From positions 1 to 64,000 of the forward strand of contig NZ_WOFE01000005.1 of assembly GCF_016881405.1 (NCBI RefSeq): a stretch of 64,000 bases of DNA, written 5' to 3'. Under the pieces are notes generated by a model. It was not told the DNA's origin. It made no database searches and saw nothing but the letters and a program-made list of their open reading frames with translations. Every line of letters starts with the position of its first letter. Within the stretch, counting starts at the first letter, position 1. This DNA is from Deefgea chitinilytica. GTDB lineage: Bacteria > Pseudomonadota > Gammaproteobacteria > Burkholderiales > Chitinibacteraceae. The translations under genes and the position numbers were made by a program. This document shows positions 42,515-51,596 of the stretch, piece after piece.

Positions 42515-43402
42515 ATGGCAAAGCCCGGCGTTAAATCCTATACAGCGTATTTATTTATTCTGCCTTTTGCCTTGCCGTTTCTGCTGTTTAACCTGTGGCC
42601 CTTACTATTTAACTTCTACCTGTCGTTTATGGATTACTTCATTGCCAGCAGGGTGACGGTTTGGAATAGTTTCGCCAATTATATTGAGCTCATCGACAAC
42701 CGCTATTTTGCAGAAAGCTTCAAAAACTCGCTCTTATTCTTAATCACCGTTCCCATCCTGCAAATCGGTGCACTCGGTATCGCACTGCTGTTATTTCGAA
42801 CGATTCCGGGCATTACTTTCTTTCGTGCTGGCTTTTATTACCCCGTAATTATTGCGATTCCCATTACCGGCATTGTCTGGAATTATTTTTTTGCTTACCA
42901 AGGCATTTTGAATGGCCTACTCAGTGCGTTCGACTTATTACCCGATGGCCGAAATATCGGCTGGGTGACCGATTCGAATGTCGCTTTGTATTCCGTGATG
43001 TTATTTTTTATTTGGAAGAATATCGGTTACTACATGGTGCTGTATTTAATTGGCTTGCAGCGCGTACCACAGGATTTATTAGATGCAGCCAAACTCGATG
43101 GTGCCAACGCATGGGATTCGTTTTGGCACGTCACCTTGCCTACGCTGCGACCGATTATTTTATTGTGCAGCCTGCTGGCCACCATCGGCGCACTCAAAGT
43201 CTTAGTTGAAGTGTTGGTCTTAACGGGCGGCGGCTACGGCACTTTGACGATGCTGCTGTTTGTTTACTACACGGCGTTCACGGGCAGCACTTTTGGTATC
43301 GCGGCAGCAGCGAGTACCGTCATTTTGGCGCTGTGTTTAATGATTGCCGCCATCCTGTTGAAATTTCTGGGCGAAGACGGCGTGTGGGGTAAAGGATGCT
43401 AA
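42515..43402 (+). CDS. Sugar ABC transporter permease, MalF type
   Basis: 295 residues (ATG 42515 after AAAGG; the frame opens at 42497). Six hydrophobic segments, starting 'YTAYLFILPFALPFLLFNLW'. The EAA loop for ATPase docking is 'PQDLLDAAKLDGANAWDSFW'. This is the membrane half of a carbohydrate importer (CUT1 family). It overlaps the MalG-type gene by 7 bp. Neither a periplasmic sugar-binding protein nor an ATPase gene is adjacent. The substrate is unknown; the chitin/peptidoglycan-type deacetylase next door makes an amino sugar plausible. Confidence 0.88.
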   Translation: MAKPGVKSYTAYLFILPFALPFLLFNLWPLLFNFYLSFMDYFIASRVTVWNSFANYIELIDNRYFAESFKNSLLFLITVPILQIGALGIALLLFRTIPGITFFRAGFYYPVIIAIPITGIVWNYFFAYQGILNGLLSAFDLLPDGRNIGWVTDSNVALYSVMLFFIWKNIGYYMVLYLIGLQRVPQDLLDAAKLDGANAWDSFWHVTLPTLRPIILLCSLLATIGALKVLVEVLVLTGGGYGTLTMLLFVYYTAFTGSTFGIAAAASTVILALCLMIAAILLKFLGEDGVWGKGC

Positions 43403-44310
43403 TTCAATCGACAATACGCACACACCGCCCGCACTCAAAAACACCGCAGAGCCTGCTTGCTTTGGCCTTGCGCTACGTGCTGCTCACGCTTGGTGTATTT
43501 ATGATGATGCTTCCGTTTTTGTGGGCGCTATCAGTGGGTATCGCCAAAGACCCCTCGGCCGTGGTGCATCTAGCCGATGCGGCATTTAATGCTGCCGAAG
43601 GTGATTTTAGCCTGCTTGGGTCGGCACTCTGGCCGGACGAATTGACATTGCATTGGTTTGAACGCGCATTTACTGATTTTCCACTACTGAACTACCTGAA
43701 TAATTCGGCGATTTTAAGCAGTATCACGGTGATATTGACGCTGATGCTGAGTATTCCAGCCGCATTTGCATTCGCGCAAATGGAGTTTTATGGCCGCAAC
43801 GTGATTTTTATTATTCTACTCGCCACCATCATGATCCCCAGTGAGATTAGCATTGTGCCCAACTACCTCACGCTCGGTAGCATGAAATTACTCAATACTT
43901 ATGCTGCAGCGATGCTGCCCAATATTGCCAGTGCGCTGGGCGTATTTTTACTGAAGCAATATTTTGAGCAATTACCCAAAGAAACATTTGATGCCGCACG
44001 CGTGGATGGCGCGAAAGAATGGCAATTGCTCTGGCACATCGCCATTCCGCAATCCTATCCAGCGATTACGGCATTGGCGATTATGACGACGGTGTTGGCA
44101 TGGAACGATTATCTATGGCCTGCGCTGGTGCTCAAAGAAGCAGCCAAACAACCCGTAACCGTCAGCGTCTTTAATATGCTGACTGGCCCGCTATCTAGCA
44201 TCAGCAATTTAGTTCTAGCAACGACGATGCTGGCAATTATTCCCGTTTTGCTCTGCTTATCACTGGGGCAACGCTTCTTTTTGGGCGGCACGCAGACGGA
44301 TCCAACCTAA
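43396..44310 (+). CDS. Sugar ABC transporter permease, MalG type
   Basis: 304 residues, second CUT1 permease. The N-terminal leader is ~25 residues and basic; six transmembrane helices follow. The EAA loop is 'PKETFDAARVDGAKEWQLLW', with the usual downstream 'AIPQSYPAITALAIMTTVLA'. The extra periplasmic loop after helix 1 ('LADAAFNAAEGDFSLLGSAL') is typical of MalG-type proteins. It pairs with the preceding permease (7-bp overlap); the ATPase must come from elsewhere, as for shared MsmK-like ATPases. GGGGT a few bases upstream of ATG 43396 serves as ribosome site. Confidence 0.88.
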   Translation: MLIQSTIRTHRPHSKTPQSLLALALRYVLLTLGVFMMMLPFLWALSVGIAKDPSAVVHLADAAFNAAEGDFSLLGSALWPDELTLHWFERAFTDFPLLNYLNNSAILSSITVILTLMLSIPAAFAFAQMEFYGRNVIFIILLATIMIPSEISIVPNYLTLGSMKLLNTYAAAMLPNIASALGVFLLKQYFEQLPKETFDAARVDGAKEWQLLWHIAIPQSYPAITALAIMTTVLAWNDYLWPALVLKEAAKQPVTVSVFNMLTGPLSSISNLVLATTMLAIIPVLLCLSLGQRFFLGGTQTDPT

Positions 44311-44344
44311 TTATTAGGACAGATCAAAAACCATGGAGCAATTA

Positions 44345-44390
44345 GGTATTTGACTATAGCCCTTTTATATCAATGGATAGATTCAAATAC
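44345..44390. repeat. Inverted repeat between convergent genes
   Basis: GTATTTGA (44346-44353) and TCAAATAC (44383-44390), with CTAT/ATAG extending the stem after a bulge. It lies between the convergent permease and aldehyde dehydrogenase genes and may act as a weak bidirectional terminator. Confidence 0.5.
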
Positions 44391-44412
44391 ATACAATTAT
44401 TTATCTATTCAT

Positions 44413-45891
44413 TTATAACTTAATCAATGTTGTTTTCAATTCTGTGTATTTTTCTAGCGCGTGCAAAGATTTATCGCGGCCATTGCCCGATTGCTTGTAG
44501 CCGCCAAACGGCAGATTCATATCGCCGCCTTCGTCATAGCAATTGACCCACACCGTGCCGGCACGCAGTTTTTTTGCCATCGTGTGCGCGGTGCTGAGAT
44601 TTGACGTCCAGACTGCGGCGGCCAAGCCGTATTCGCTATTGTTGGCAATTTGAATGGCTTCATCGGGTGTATCAAACACAATCACGCTACACACGGGGCC
44701 AAAAATCTCTTCACGGGCAATGGTGGTATCAGGCGCTGTTTTGAAAATAGCCGGCGTAATAAACAACCCCGTTTCAGTCATCACCGCATCGCCGCCGCGA
44801 AGATGATCGGCCTCGGCCTTGCCTGCTTCGATGTAGGCCAGTACCTTGTCATACTGAATTTGATCGACAATCGCGCCCATCCGCGTCGCAGGATCGAGCG
44901 GATCGCCCGGTGTGTAAACTTGTGCTGCGGTTTGCAATGCAGCGATAAATTGCGGATAAATTGCTCGCTGCACCAAGACCCGCGAACCTGCCGAGCACAT
45001 TTCGCCCTGATTATAAAAAATACCGCCCGCTGCGGCGTTTGCGGCGGCGGTGATGTCAGGGCAATCAGCCAAAATGATATTCGGCGATTTACCGCCTAAC
45101 TCCAGCCAAACCCGCTTTAAATTCGATTGTGCTGCGGCCTGTGAGATCAATTTGCCCACCGCCGTCGATCCCGTAAATGCAATGCAATCCACATCGTGAT
45201 GCTCTGCCAATAAGCGCCCAGTTGTGCCAGCACCGGGCAGCACTTGCAACACGCCATCGGGAATGCCGGCTTGCTTGGCCAAAGCCGCAATCCGAATTGC
45301 CGTTAGCGGCGATTTTTCGGACGGTTTCAAAATCACCGAATTACCCGCCGCCAGCGCTGGCGCGATTTTCCAACTGGCCATCAATAGCGGAAAATTCCAA
45401 GGTACTACTGCGGCGACCACGCCAATCGGTTCACGCGTGACCATACCCACTAGATTGCCTGCCAGTGGCGCAATTTCCCCACCGACTTTATCAATTGCCT
45501 CGGCGTACCACTGAATGCAATACGCGCTGCCCGCAATATCGACCGCCAATGAATCCGCAATCGGTTTGCCGGTATCCAGTGTTTCAAGCAAGGCCAACTC
45601 ATCGGCATGCTCGCGAATCAGCGCAGCAAAACGCAACATGATGCTCTTGCGCGCAACGGGCGCAAGCTCAGCCCAACGCCCATCATCAAATGCCACACGC
45701 GCCGCATGCACTGCTGCATTCACTTCAAACTCTCCACAGTCGGCAATTGAACACAAAACACTGCGCGTGGCGGGATTGACCGTTGCAAACGTTTTACCAC
45801 TGGCCGCCGCGCAATAAGCGCCGTTGATAAATGCTCTGCCTTCAAATTGCTCAATTGCTGCTCGGGAATGCCAATCAATTTGCGCTGTCAT
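44413..45891 (-). CDS. puuC: Gamma-glutamyl-gamma-aminobutyraldehyde dehydrogenase, PuuC-like
   Basis: 492 residues, NAD(P)+-dependent aldehyde dehydrogenase. The cofactor-binding 'FTGSTAVGKLI' is followed by catalytic Glu in 'LELGGKSPN' and catalytic Cys in 'NQGEMCSAGSRVLVQ'. It oxidises gamma-glutamyl-gamma-aminobutyraldehyde in putrescine breakdown; assignment to PuuC rests on its pattern and on puuA, puuB and puuD nearby. ATG 45891 with GAGAGCAG upstream is chosen; the 36-residue frame extension is not family-like. It is divergent from alanine dehydrogenase across 174 bp. Confidence 0.85.
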   Translation of the reverse strand: MTAQIDWHSRAAIEQFEGRAFINGAYCAAASGKTFATVNPATRSVLCSIADCGEFEVNAAVHAARVAFDDGRWAELAPVARKSIMLRFAALIREHADELALLETLDTGKPIADSLAVDIAGSAYCIQWYAEAIDKVGGEIAPLAGNLVGMVTREPIGVVAAVVPWNFPLLMASWKIAPALAAGNSVILKPSEKSPLTAIRIAALAKQAGIPDGVLQVLPGAGTTGRLLAEHHDVDCIAFTGSTAVGKLISQAAAQSNLKRVWLELGGKSPNIILADCPDITAAANAAAGGIFYNQGEMCSAGSRVLVQRAIYPQFIAALQTAAQVYTPGDPLDPATRMGAIVDQIQYDKVLAYIEAGKAEADHLRGGDAVMTETGLFITPAIFKTAPDTTIAREEIFGPVCSVIVFDTPDEAIQIANNSEYGLAAAVWTSNLSTAHTMAKKLRAGTVWVNCYDEGGDMNLPFGGYKQSGNGRDKSLHALEKYTELKTTLIKL

Positions 45892-46065
45892 GATCTGCTC
45901 TCGTAATTTTGAACGCCAATAAACTGCATTTAGCATAGTCCAAAACGATGCGCAGGCACGGTAGACATCATTAGGGCAAACCCACCTTGGAAAAGGCAAA
46001 TCCGCTATCTACACTCAAATCACCCTACCAAACTTGGTGTAAATAGCCCCACAAAGGTGATGCAA

Positions 46066-47178
46066 ATGTTGATCGGCGTACCAAAAGAAATCAAAAATCA
46101 CGAATACCGCGTTGGCTTAACGCCCAGTGGCGTCAAAGAATTAGTCAAGCAAGGCCACACCGTCATGATCCAAAGATATGCCGGAGATGAAATCGGTTTT
46201 AGCGCCCATCACTATATTGGCGCTGGCGCACAAATCGTTGATTCCGCCGAAGAAATCTTTGCCCGCGCCGACATGATTGTGAAAGTGAAAGAGCCACAAG
46301 CCTGCGAAATTGCCATGTTACGCGCAGGGCAAATCCTGTTTACCTATCTGCACCTCGCTCCCGACCCAGAACAAACGCAAGGCCTGATCAAGAGCGATTG
46401 CATCGCGATTGCATATGAGACGGTCACCGATGGCCGTGGTGGCTTGCCGCTACTCGCGCCGATGTCGGAAGTGGCAGGCCGGATGTCGATTCAAGCGGGC
46501 GCGCATTGCCTCGAAAAAGCCCAAGGTGGGGCAGGGATTTTACTCAGCGGCGTACCGGGCGTTGCGCCTGCCAATGTGGTGGTACTCGGTGGCGGCGTGG
46601 TGGGGATCAATGCCGCGCGGATGGCGATGGGCTTGGGTGCGAAGGTATCGATTTTTGATGTGTCACTGAATCGCCTTAAAGAAATCGACACGCAATTTGG
46701 CCCGCAACTGACCACGCTGTATTCCACCACCGACGCCATTGAAGTCGCGCTCGCCAGCGCCGATTTGGTCATCGGCGCGGTGCTGATTCCGGGCGCAGCA
46801 GCACCCAAATTAGTTTCAAAACAAATGCTCAAGCTGATGAAGCCCGGTTCGGTCTTGGTCGACGTGGCGATTGATCAAGGTGGCTGCTTTGAAACCTCAC
46901 ACCCGACGACGCACGAATCGCCAACCTATGTGGTCGACAACATCATCCATTATTGCGTCGCCAATATGCCCGGCGGCGTAGCCCGTACCGCAACGCTGGC
47001 ACTGACCAATGCCACTATGCCCTTTGTGCTGGCGATTGCCAACAAAGGCTGGCAACGCGCACTCAATGACGATATTCATTTACGCAATGGCCTGAACATT
47101 TGCCAAGGCAAAGTCGCCTACGCGGCGGTGGCGCGTGATTTAGAGCTAGATTACACGCCAGCTGAATTGTTGCTATAA
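46066..47178 (+). CDS. ald: Alanine dehydrogenase
   Basis: 370 residues. Reversible NAD-dependent deamination of L-alanine to pyruvate and ammonia. It starts 'MLIGVPKEIKNHEYRVGLTP', with the conserved Lys and Arg of the substrate pocket. The Rossmann motif is 'VVVLGGGVVGINAARMAMGL', and 'GRGGLPLLAPMSEVAGRMS' is family-specific. AAAGG lies 8 bases before ATG 46066; GTG 46057 and ATG 46060 are less likely. It lies between puuC and puuDA, so it may recycle alanine formed by a pyruvate-dependent polyamine transaminase (inference; that gene is not here). Confidence 0.93.
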   Translation: MLIGVPKEIKNHEYRVGLTPSGVKELVKQGHTVMIQRYAGDEIGFSAHHYIGAGAQIVDSAEEIFARADMIVKVKEPQACEIAMLRAGQILFTYLHLAPDPEQTQGLIKSDCIAIAYETVTDGRGGLPLLAPMSEVAGRMSIQAGAHCLEKAQGGAGILLSGVPGVAPANVVVLGGGVVGINAARMAMGLGAKVSIFDVSLNRLKEIDTQFGPQLTTLYSTTDAIEVALASADLVIGAVLIPGAAAPKLVSKQMLKLMKPGSVLVDVAIDQGGCFETSHPTTHESPTYVVDNIIHYCVANMPGGVARTATLALTNATMPFVLAIANKGWQRALNDDIHLRNGLNICQGKVAYAAVARDLELDYTPAELLL

Positions 47179-47216
47179 GGCGTATTTATCGCTAAGCATT
47201 ACAAAGAGAGCGCTGC

Positions 47217-47966
47217 ATGTCATTACCCACCATAGGTATCCCCTGCTGCCGCTGGAAGCTAGAAAGCGGACATTTCTATCATCTGGTTGGCGAAAAATAC
47301 ATCGCCGCGGTGGTGGGCGCAGGCGGGCTTCCGCTGCTCATTCCTGCACTCGGCGCTATTCATAGCGAGCACATCTTGGCGCAAGTCGATGGGCTATTAT
47401 TCACAGGCAGCCAAAGCAATATTGAACCGCATCATTATGGCTCACCGACTTTGCCCGACGATTTTAACGATGCTGAGCGCGATGCCACGACTTTGCCGCT
47501 GATGCGGGCGGCGATTGCCGCAGGTATTCCGGTGCTGGGTTTGTGCCGTGGCGCGCAGGAAATGAATGTCGCTTTCGGCGGCACCTTGCACCAACAAATC
47601 CAAACCCTACCCAATATGCTCGACCACCGCGAACCTGAAGGTGATATCGCAAAGATGTACGGGCCAGCACACGAAATCACACTGAACCCCGATGGCCTAT
47701 TGCGCCAACTCTACGGTCAAGATCGTGCATGGGTGAATTCCTTGCATCAGCAAGGCGTGAATCAGCTCGCCACTGGATTGATCAGTGAAGCAACCGCGCC
47801 CGATGGCCTAATCGAAGCCTTTCGCGTTGCCGATGCGCCTGCGTTTAATTTGGCCGTGCAGTGGCATCCAGAATGGCAATTCCAAGATAACCCCTTATCG
47901 ATCGCAATTTTTAACGCCTTTGGCGCGGCGTGCTTGGCGCACCATCAACAGCGTACTCAAGGATAA
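47217..47966 (+). CDS. puuD: Gamma-glutamyl-gamma-aminobutyrate hydrolase PuuD
   Basis: 249 residues, class I glutamine-amidotransferase-like hydrolase that releases GABA from gamma-Glu-GABA. The nucleophile is C110 in 'VLGLCRGAQEMN', and His/Glu complete the triad in 'VQWHPEWQ' near 221-228. 'VDGLLFTGSQSNIEPHHYG' is typical of the PuuD group. GAGAG precedes the ATG. It ends 3 bp before puuA and so is co-transcribed with it. Confidence 0.92.
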   Translation: MSLPTIGIPCCRWKLESGHFYHLVGEKYIAAVVGAGGLPLLIPALGAIHSEHILAQVDGLLFTGSQSNIEPHHYGSPTLPDDFNDAERDATTLPLMRAAIAAGIPVLGLCRGAQEMNVAFGGTLHQQIQTLPNMLDHREPEGDIAKMYGPAHEITLNPDGLLRQLYGQDRAWVNSLHQQGVNQLATGLISEATAPDGLIEAFRVADAPAFNLAVQWHPEWQFQDNPLSIAIFNAFGAACLAHHQQRTQG

Positions 47967-47969
47967 ATC

Positions 47970-49298
47970 ATGAGCCTGATTAGCGAATGGCTGCGCGAGC
48001 GCAGAATTACCGAAGTGGAATGCGTCACCCCTGATTTCACAGGCATTGCGCGCGGGAAAATCGTACCGCGCGAAAAGTTCAACGAAGACGAAGGCATGCG
48101 TTTACCGCAGGTAGTGTTGGTGCAAACGGTCACCGGTGAATATGCCGAAGACATCACCCCAGCCACCGACCCCGATATGGTGCTGATTCCCGACCCCAAC
48201 ACGATACGCTTGGTGCCATGGGCAAAAGATCCGGTCGCGCAGGTCATCCACGATTGCTTTCATTTTGACGGTTCTCCGGTGGAGTTATCGCCGCGTTATG
48301 TGCTACGCCGTGTACTCAAACTCTACGAAGATCGCGGTTGGGAGCCTGTAGTCGCCCCAGAAATGGAATTTTACATCGTCGATATCAACCGCGACCCAGA
48401 CCTACCGCTGCAACCACCGCTGGGCCGAACCGGTCGCCCCGAAACCGGCCGCAAAGCGTATTCAATCGACGCAGTGAACGAATATGACGACTTGTTCGAA
48501 GACGTTTACGACTATTGCGACGCGCAAGGCCTACAAATCGATACGCTGATTCATGAAGTCGGTGCCTGCCAAATGGAAATCAATTTTTTGCACGGCAATG
48601 CACTGGAACTGGCCGATCAAATTTTTCTGTTCAAGCGCACCGTGCGCGAAGCGGCGATTCGCCATCAAATGTACGCGACCTTTATGGCCAAACCGATGGA
48701 AAACGAGCCGGGTTCGGCGATGCATATCCATATGAGCGTGGTCGATAAAACCACAGGGAAAAATATTTTCTCGAACGACGATGGGCTGCCCAGCGAGTTG
48801 TTTTACCAATCGATTGCTGGGATGCAAAAGTACTTTCCGGCGGTGATTTCATTGTTTGCGCCGTTTGTGAACAGCTATCGCCGTCTAACGCGCTATTACG
48901 CCGCGCCGATCAATGTGCAATGGGGTTTTGACAACCGCACCTGTGGCATTCGCGTTCCTCACTCCACACCTGCCGCACGGCGTATCGAAAATCGCGTTCC
49001 CGGCGTCGATTGCAACCCGTATTTGGCTTTAGCGGCCACCTTGGCGTGCGGTTATTTGGGCATTCTCGAAAAATTATCGCCGTCGGAGCCCCTAACGGGC
49101 GACGCCTACAGCCTGCCATTTGCTTTCGAGCGCGGCCTAGAGGGCGCAATTACCGCATTGGCTGACTGCAAGCCGATTAGCGATGTCTTAGGTGAAAAAT
49201 TCATCCAAGCCTACTGCGCCGTGAAGCAAGCCGAATATGTGGAATACGTCAAAGTCATCAGTCCATGGGAGCGTAAGCATTTGTTGTTGCACGTTTAA
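47970..49298 (+). CDS. puuA: Gamma-glutamylputrescine synthetase PuuA
   Basis: 442 residues of the glutamine synthetase fold. It ligates glutamate to putrescine using ATP, the first step of the Puu pathway. The N-terminal beta-grasp domain begins 'VECVTPDFTGIARGKIV'. The metal-binding 'PEMEFYIVD', 'CQMEINFLHGN' and 'GSAMHIHMS' follow, then 'YAAPINVQWGFDNRTCGIRV' with active-site Arg. AAGGAT precedes the ATG, 3 bp after puuD. The adjacent puuD and puuB support PuuA rather than true GlnA. Confidence 0.93.
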   Translation: MSLISEWLRERRITEVECVTPDFTGIARGKIVPREKFNEDEGMRLPQVVLVQTVTGEYAEDITPATDPDMVLIPDPNTIRLVPWAKDPVAQVIHDCFHFDGSPVELSPRYVLRRVLKLYEDRGWEPVVAPEMEFYIVDINRDPDLPLQPPLGRTGRPETGRKAYSIDAVNEYDDLFEDVYDYCDAQGLQIDTLIHEVGACQMEINFLHGNALELADQIFLFKRTVREAAIRHQMYATFMAKPMENEPGSAMHIHMSVVDKTTGKNIFSNDDGLPSELFYQSIAGMQKYFPAVISLFAPFVNSYRRLTRYYAAPINVQWGFDNRTCGIRVPHSTPAARRIENRVPGVDCNPYLALAATLACGYLGILEKLSPSEPLTGDAYSLPFAFERGLEGAITALADCKPISDVLGEKFIQAYCAVKQAEYVEYVKVISPWERKHLLLHV

Positions 49299-49390
49299 TT
49301 TTGGCCTTAATTTTTAATTGATTACAGCAGATGACAAGCAAGTAGAGTTGATTTCTGGCAAAGTAGCCCACTTTTTTCAAGGGCAACGCA

Positions 49391-49828
49391 ATGAGGCGAC
49401 GACTGTTTCACATCTTCTGCCTGCTATTCATACTGACACCGGCATGGGGCAGCGATACTGCGCCACGCTCAAAAAATGAACAAGCGATTCATGCCATGGT
49501 AAAAAATTGGGCACAAGCTTGGCAAAATCAGGCGATTAACGAATATTTAAGTTTTTACTCGCCCGAGTTTATCCCCGCCAATGGACTCAGTTTGGAGCAA
49601 TGGCAACAACAAAGAACCGAGCGCGTATCAGAGCCGCTGTTTATCAAGACCGAAACCAGCGAAGTGAATGTGATCGAATTGCATGGTGATTTTGCCCAAG
49701 TTCAGTTTCGGCAAAAATACACCGCGGCGAAATACCAAGATCAAGTGATGAAAACCTTGCAACTGGAACGCCTAGGCGGAAAATGGCTGATTGTGAAGGA
49801 AAGTAGCAAGCCACTCAAAAATAAATAG
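49391..49828 (+). CDS. Secreted NTF2-like (Cds6/DUF4440-type) protein
   Basis: 145 residues: signal peptide 1-20 ('FHIFCLLFILTPAWG') and a single NTF2-like cone domain. 'VKNWAQAWQNQAINEYLSFY' and 'VQFRQKYTAAKYQDQVMKTL' followed by 'GGKWLIVKESS' match the small domain often fused to L,D-transpeptidases and also found free in the periplasm. No catalytic residues are apparent. It interrupts the puu cluster between puuA and puuB, probably as an independent gene. Confidence 0.7.
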   Translation: MRRRLFHIFCLLFILTPAWGSDTAPRSKNEQAIHAMVKNWAQAWQNQAINEYLSFYSPEFIPANGLSLEQWQQQRTERVSEPLFIKTETSEVNVIELHGDFAQVQFRQKYTAAKYQDQVMKTLQLERLGGKWLIVKESSKPLKNK

Positions 49829-49870
49829 GATGTATATCTTGCTAGAGCATATTTTATAATAGCTACAATG

Positions 49871-49905
49871 CAATACCTTTTATGAGCGTTTTCAGTGTGG
49901 TATTG
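49871..49905. repeat. Short inverted repeat CAATACC/GGTATTG
   Basis: CAATACC (49871-49877) and GGTATTG (49899-49905) with a 21-base loop, downstream of the NTF2-like gene. No T-run. It uses the same core as the hairpins near 31723 and 34195. Confidence 0.5.
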
Positions 49906-49927
49906 ATGCTGTGCCGCGCACGTGAAG

Positions 49928-50125
49928 CTGGGGCTTAAAAACCCCGTCTAAGCGCACCGAGTGAGGGAGAGAGAAACTGCTTTACCGTTTGGCTCACGAC
50001 GGATCGAGGGCATCGGGGACCGATGCGCGCTCGGGTCGCCTTTCTTTGCTTACTTTCTTTGGCGAAGCAAAGAAAGTGAGTCCCTGTCGCGGAGTGCGAC
50101 TGTAAACAAAACGTGCCGCAGGCAC
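49928..50125 (-). repeat. Dispersed ~198-bp repeat, copy B (inverted)
   Basis: Inverted copy of 37190-37387, ending with GTGCC-GCA-GGCAC (50113-50125) and carrying the same AAAGAAAGT hairpin. With the IR at 49871 it fills most of the 343-bp gap (49829-50171) between the NTF2-like gene and puuB, so puuB needs its own promoter or reads through the repeat. Confidence 0.85.
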
Positions 50126-50171
50126 TGAAAAAGAAATAAACCGTACTTGAACAATCCAGTTCGGAGTTCGT

Positions 50172-51464
50172 ATGCCCAAGCCCGCCCATGCCCCATCGTA
50201 TTACGCCGCCAGTGCTCATCCCCAACCAGCGCGACCTGCGCTGCAGCACGATATTCAAGTCGATGTCTGCATTATCGGCGCAGGGTTTACCGGCTTATCG
50301 GCGGGGCTACATTTAGCCGAGGCGGGTTTTAAAGTCGCTATTTTAGAAAGCGCCTTGGTCGGTTGGGGGGCGTCGGGGCGCAATGGCGGGCAAATCGTCA
50401 ACTCCTACTCGCGCGATATGGATGTGATAGCACGGCAATACGGCGCGACGACAGCGCAAGCCTTGGGCGAGATGGCATTTGAAGGCAATCGCATCATTCG
50501 CGAACGCATCGCCCAATATCAAATAGAGTGCGATCTAAAAAATGGCGGTCTGTTTGCCGCGCTGACCCATAAACAAATGGGGCTTCTGGCGGCACAAAAA
50601 GCACTCTGGGAGCGCTACGGTCATACCCAGCTAGAAATCCTCGACCAAAGCGCGATAAGACTAGCGGTTGATACCGAAGTCTATATCGGTGGCCTACTCG
50701 ATCACAGCGCTGGCCACATTCATCCGCTGAATCTCGCGCTCGGCGAAGCCGCCGCATTTGAATCGCTCGGCGGCGTTATTTACGAACAATCGCCAGTGAC
50801 GCAAATCGTTCGTGGAACGACATCGACAACCACGCCTCAAGTTAAAACAGCAACGGGTTCGGTGAATTGCAATTTTGTCATCGTCGCCTGCAACGCCTAT
50901 ATCGACGATTTAGTACCCGAACTCGCCGCCAAAACGATGCCTTGCGGCAGCCAAATCATCGCCACTGCACCACTCGGTGAACTCGCCAAACAACTGATTC
51001 CATCGGATTACTGCATCGAAGACTGCAATTTCCTGCTCGATTATTACCGCATCAGCACCGATCAACGCCTGCTGTACGGCGGCGGCGTTAGCTACGGTGC
51101 CAAAGACCCCGCGCACATCGAAAGCGTGTTGCTACCGAATTTGCTCAAGACCTTCCCGCAACTGGCGGGCGTCAACATCGATTTTGCATGGACGGGCAAT
51201 TTCTCGCTCACCTTGTCGCGCCTGCCGCAAATGGGGCGCTTGGGTGAAACAATTTACTACTCACAAGGCTGCAGCGGCCACGGCGTCACTTTTACGCATT
51301 TGGCAGGGCGACTGTTAGCCGAAGCGATTCGTGGGCAGACCCAGCGCTTTGATGCCTTTGCCCAACTACCGCACCTACCCTTCCCCGGCGGGCGACATTT
51401 CCGTGTACCGCTCACAGCACTCGGGGCTTGGTATTACTCGCTACGCGATAAACTGGGTTTTTGA
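50172..51464 (+). CDS. puuB: Gamma-glutamylputrescine oxidase PuuB
   Basis: 430-residue FAD-dependent oxidoreductase of the DAO family. Its dinucleotide-binding motif 'DVCIIGAGFTGLSAGLHLAE' is near residue 33, followed by 'GWGASGRNGGQIVNSYSRDM'. It oxidises gamma-glutamylputrescine to the aldehyde used by PuuC, releasing H2O2. The end of the FAD domain is 'GCSGHGVTFTHLAGRLLAEA'. GGAG precedes the ATG. It is separated from puuA by the NTF2-like gene and a dispersed repeat. puuE, puuP and puuR are absent from the window. Confidence 0.88.
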   Translation: MPKPAHAPSYYAASAHPQPARPALQHDIQVDVCIIGAGFTGLSAGLHLAEAGFKVAILESALVGWGASGRNGGQIVNSYSRDMDVIARQYGATTAQALGEMAFEGNRIIRERIAQYQIECDLKNGGLFAALTHKQMGLLAAQKALWERYGHTQLEILDQSAIRLAVDTEVYIGGLLDHSAGHIHPLNLALGEAAAFESLGGVIYEQSPVTQIVRGTTSTTTPQVKTATGSVNCNFVIVACNAYIDDLVPELAAKTMPCGSQIIATAPLGELAKQLIPSDYCIEDCNFLLDYYRISTDQRLLYGGGVSYGAKDPAHIESVLLPNLLKTFPQLAGVNIDFAWTGNFSLTLSRLPQMGRLGETIYYSQGCSGHGVTFTHLAGRLLAEAIRGQTQRFDAFAQLPHLPFPGGRHFRVPLTALGAWYYSLRDKLGF

Positions 51465-51596
51465 TTGCAGCCTAAAAAGCTCAAAAAATATAAATAATTG
51501 CAGTAAATGAGCATTTCAGGCCAAAACTAGAGCGTTCCCGCACAAACGCCCTGCGCTATCATTTGTATGATGATGACTCTTACTCAGGAGCCCATC

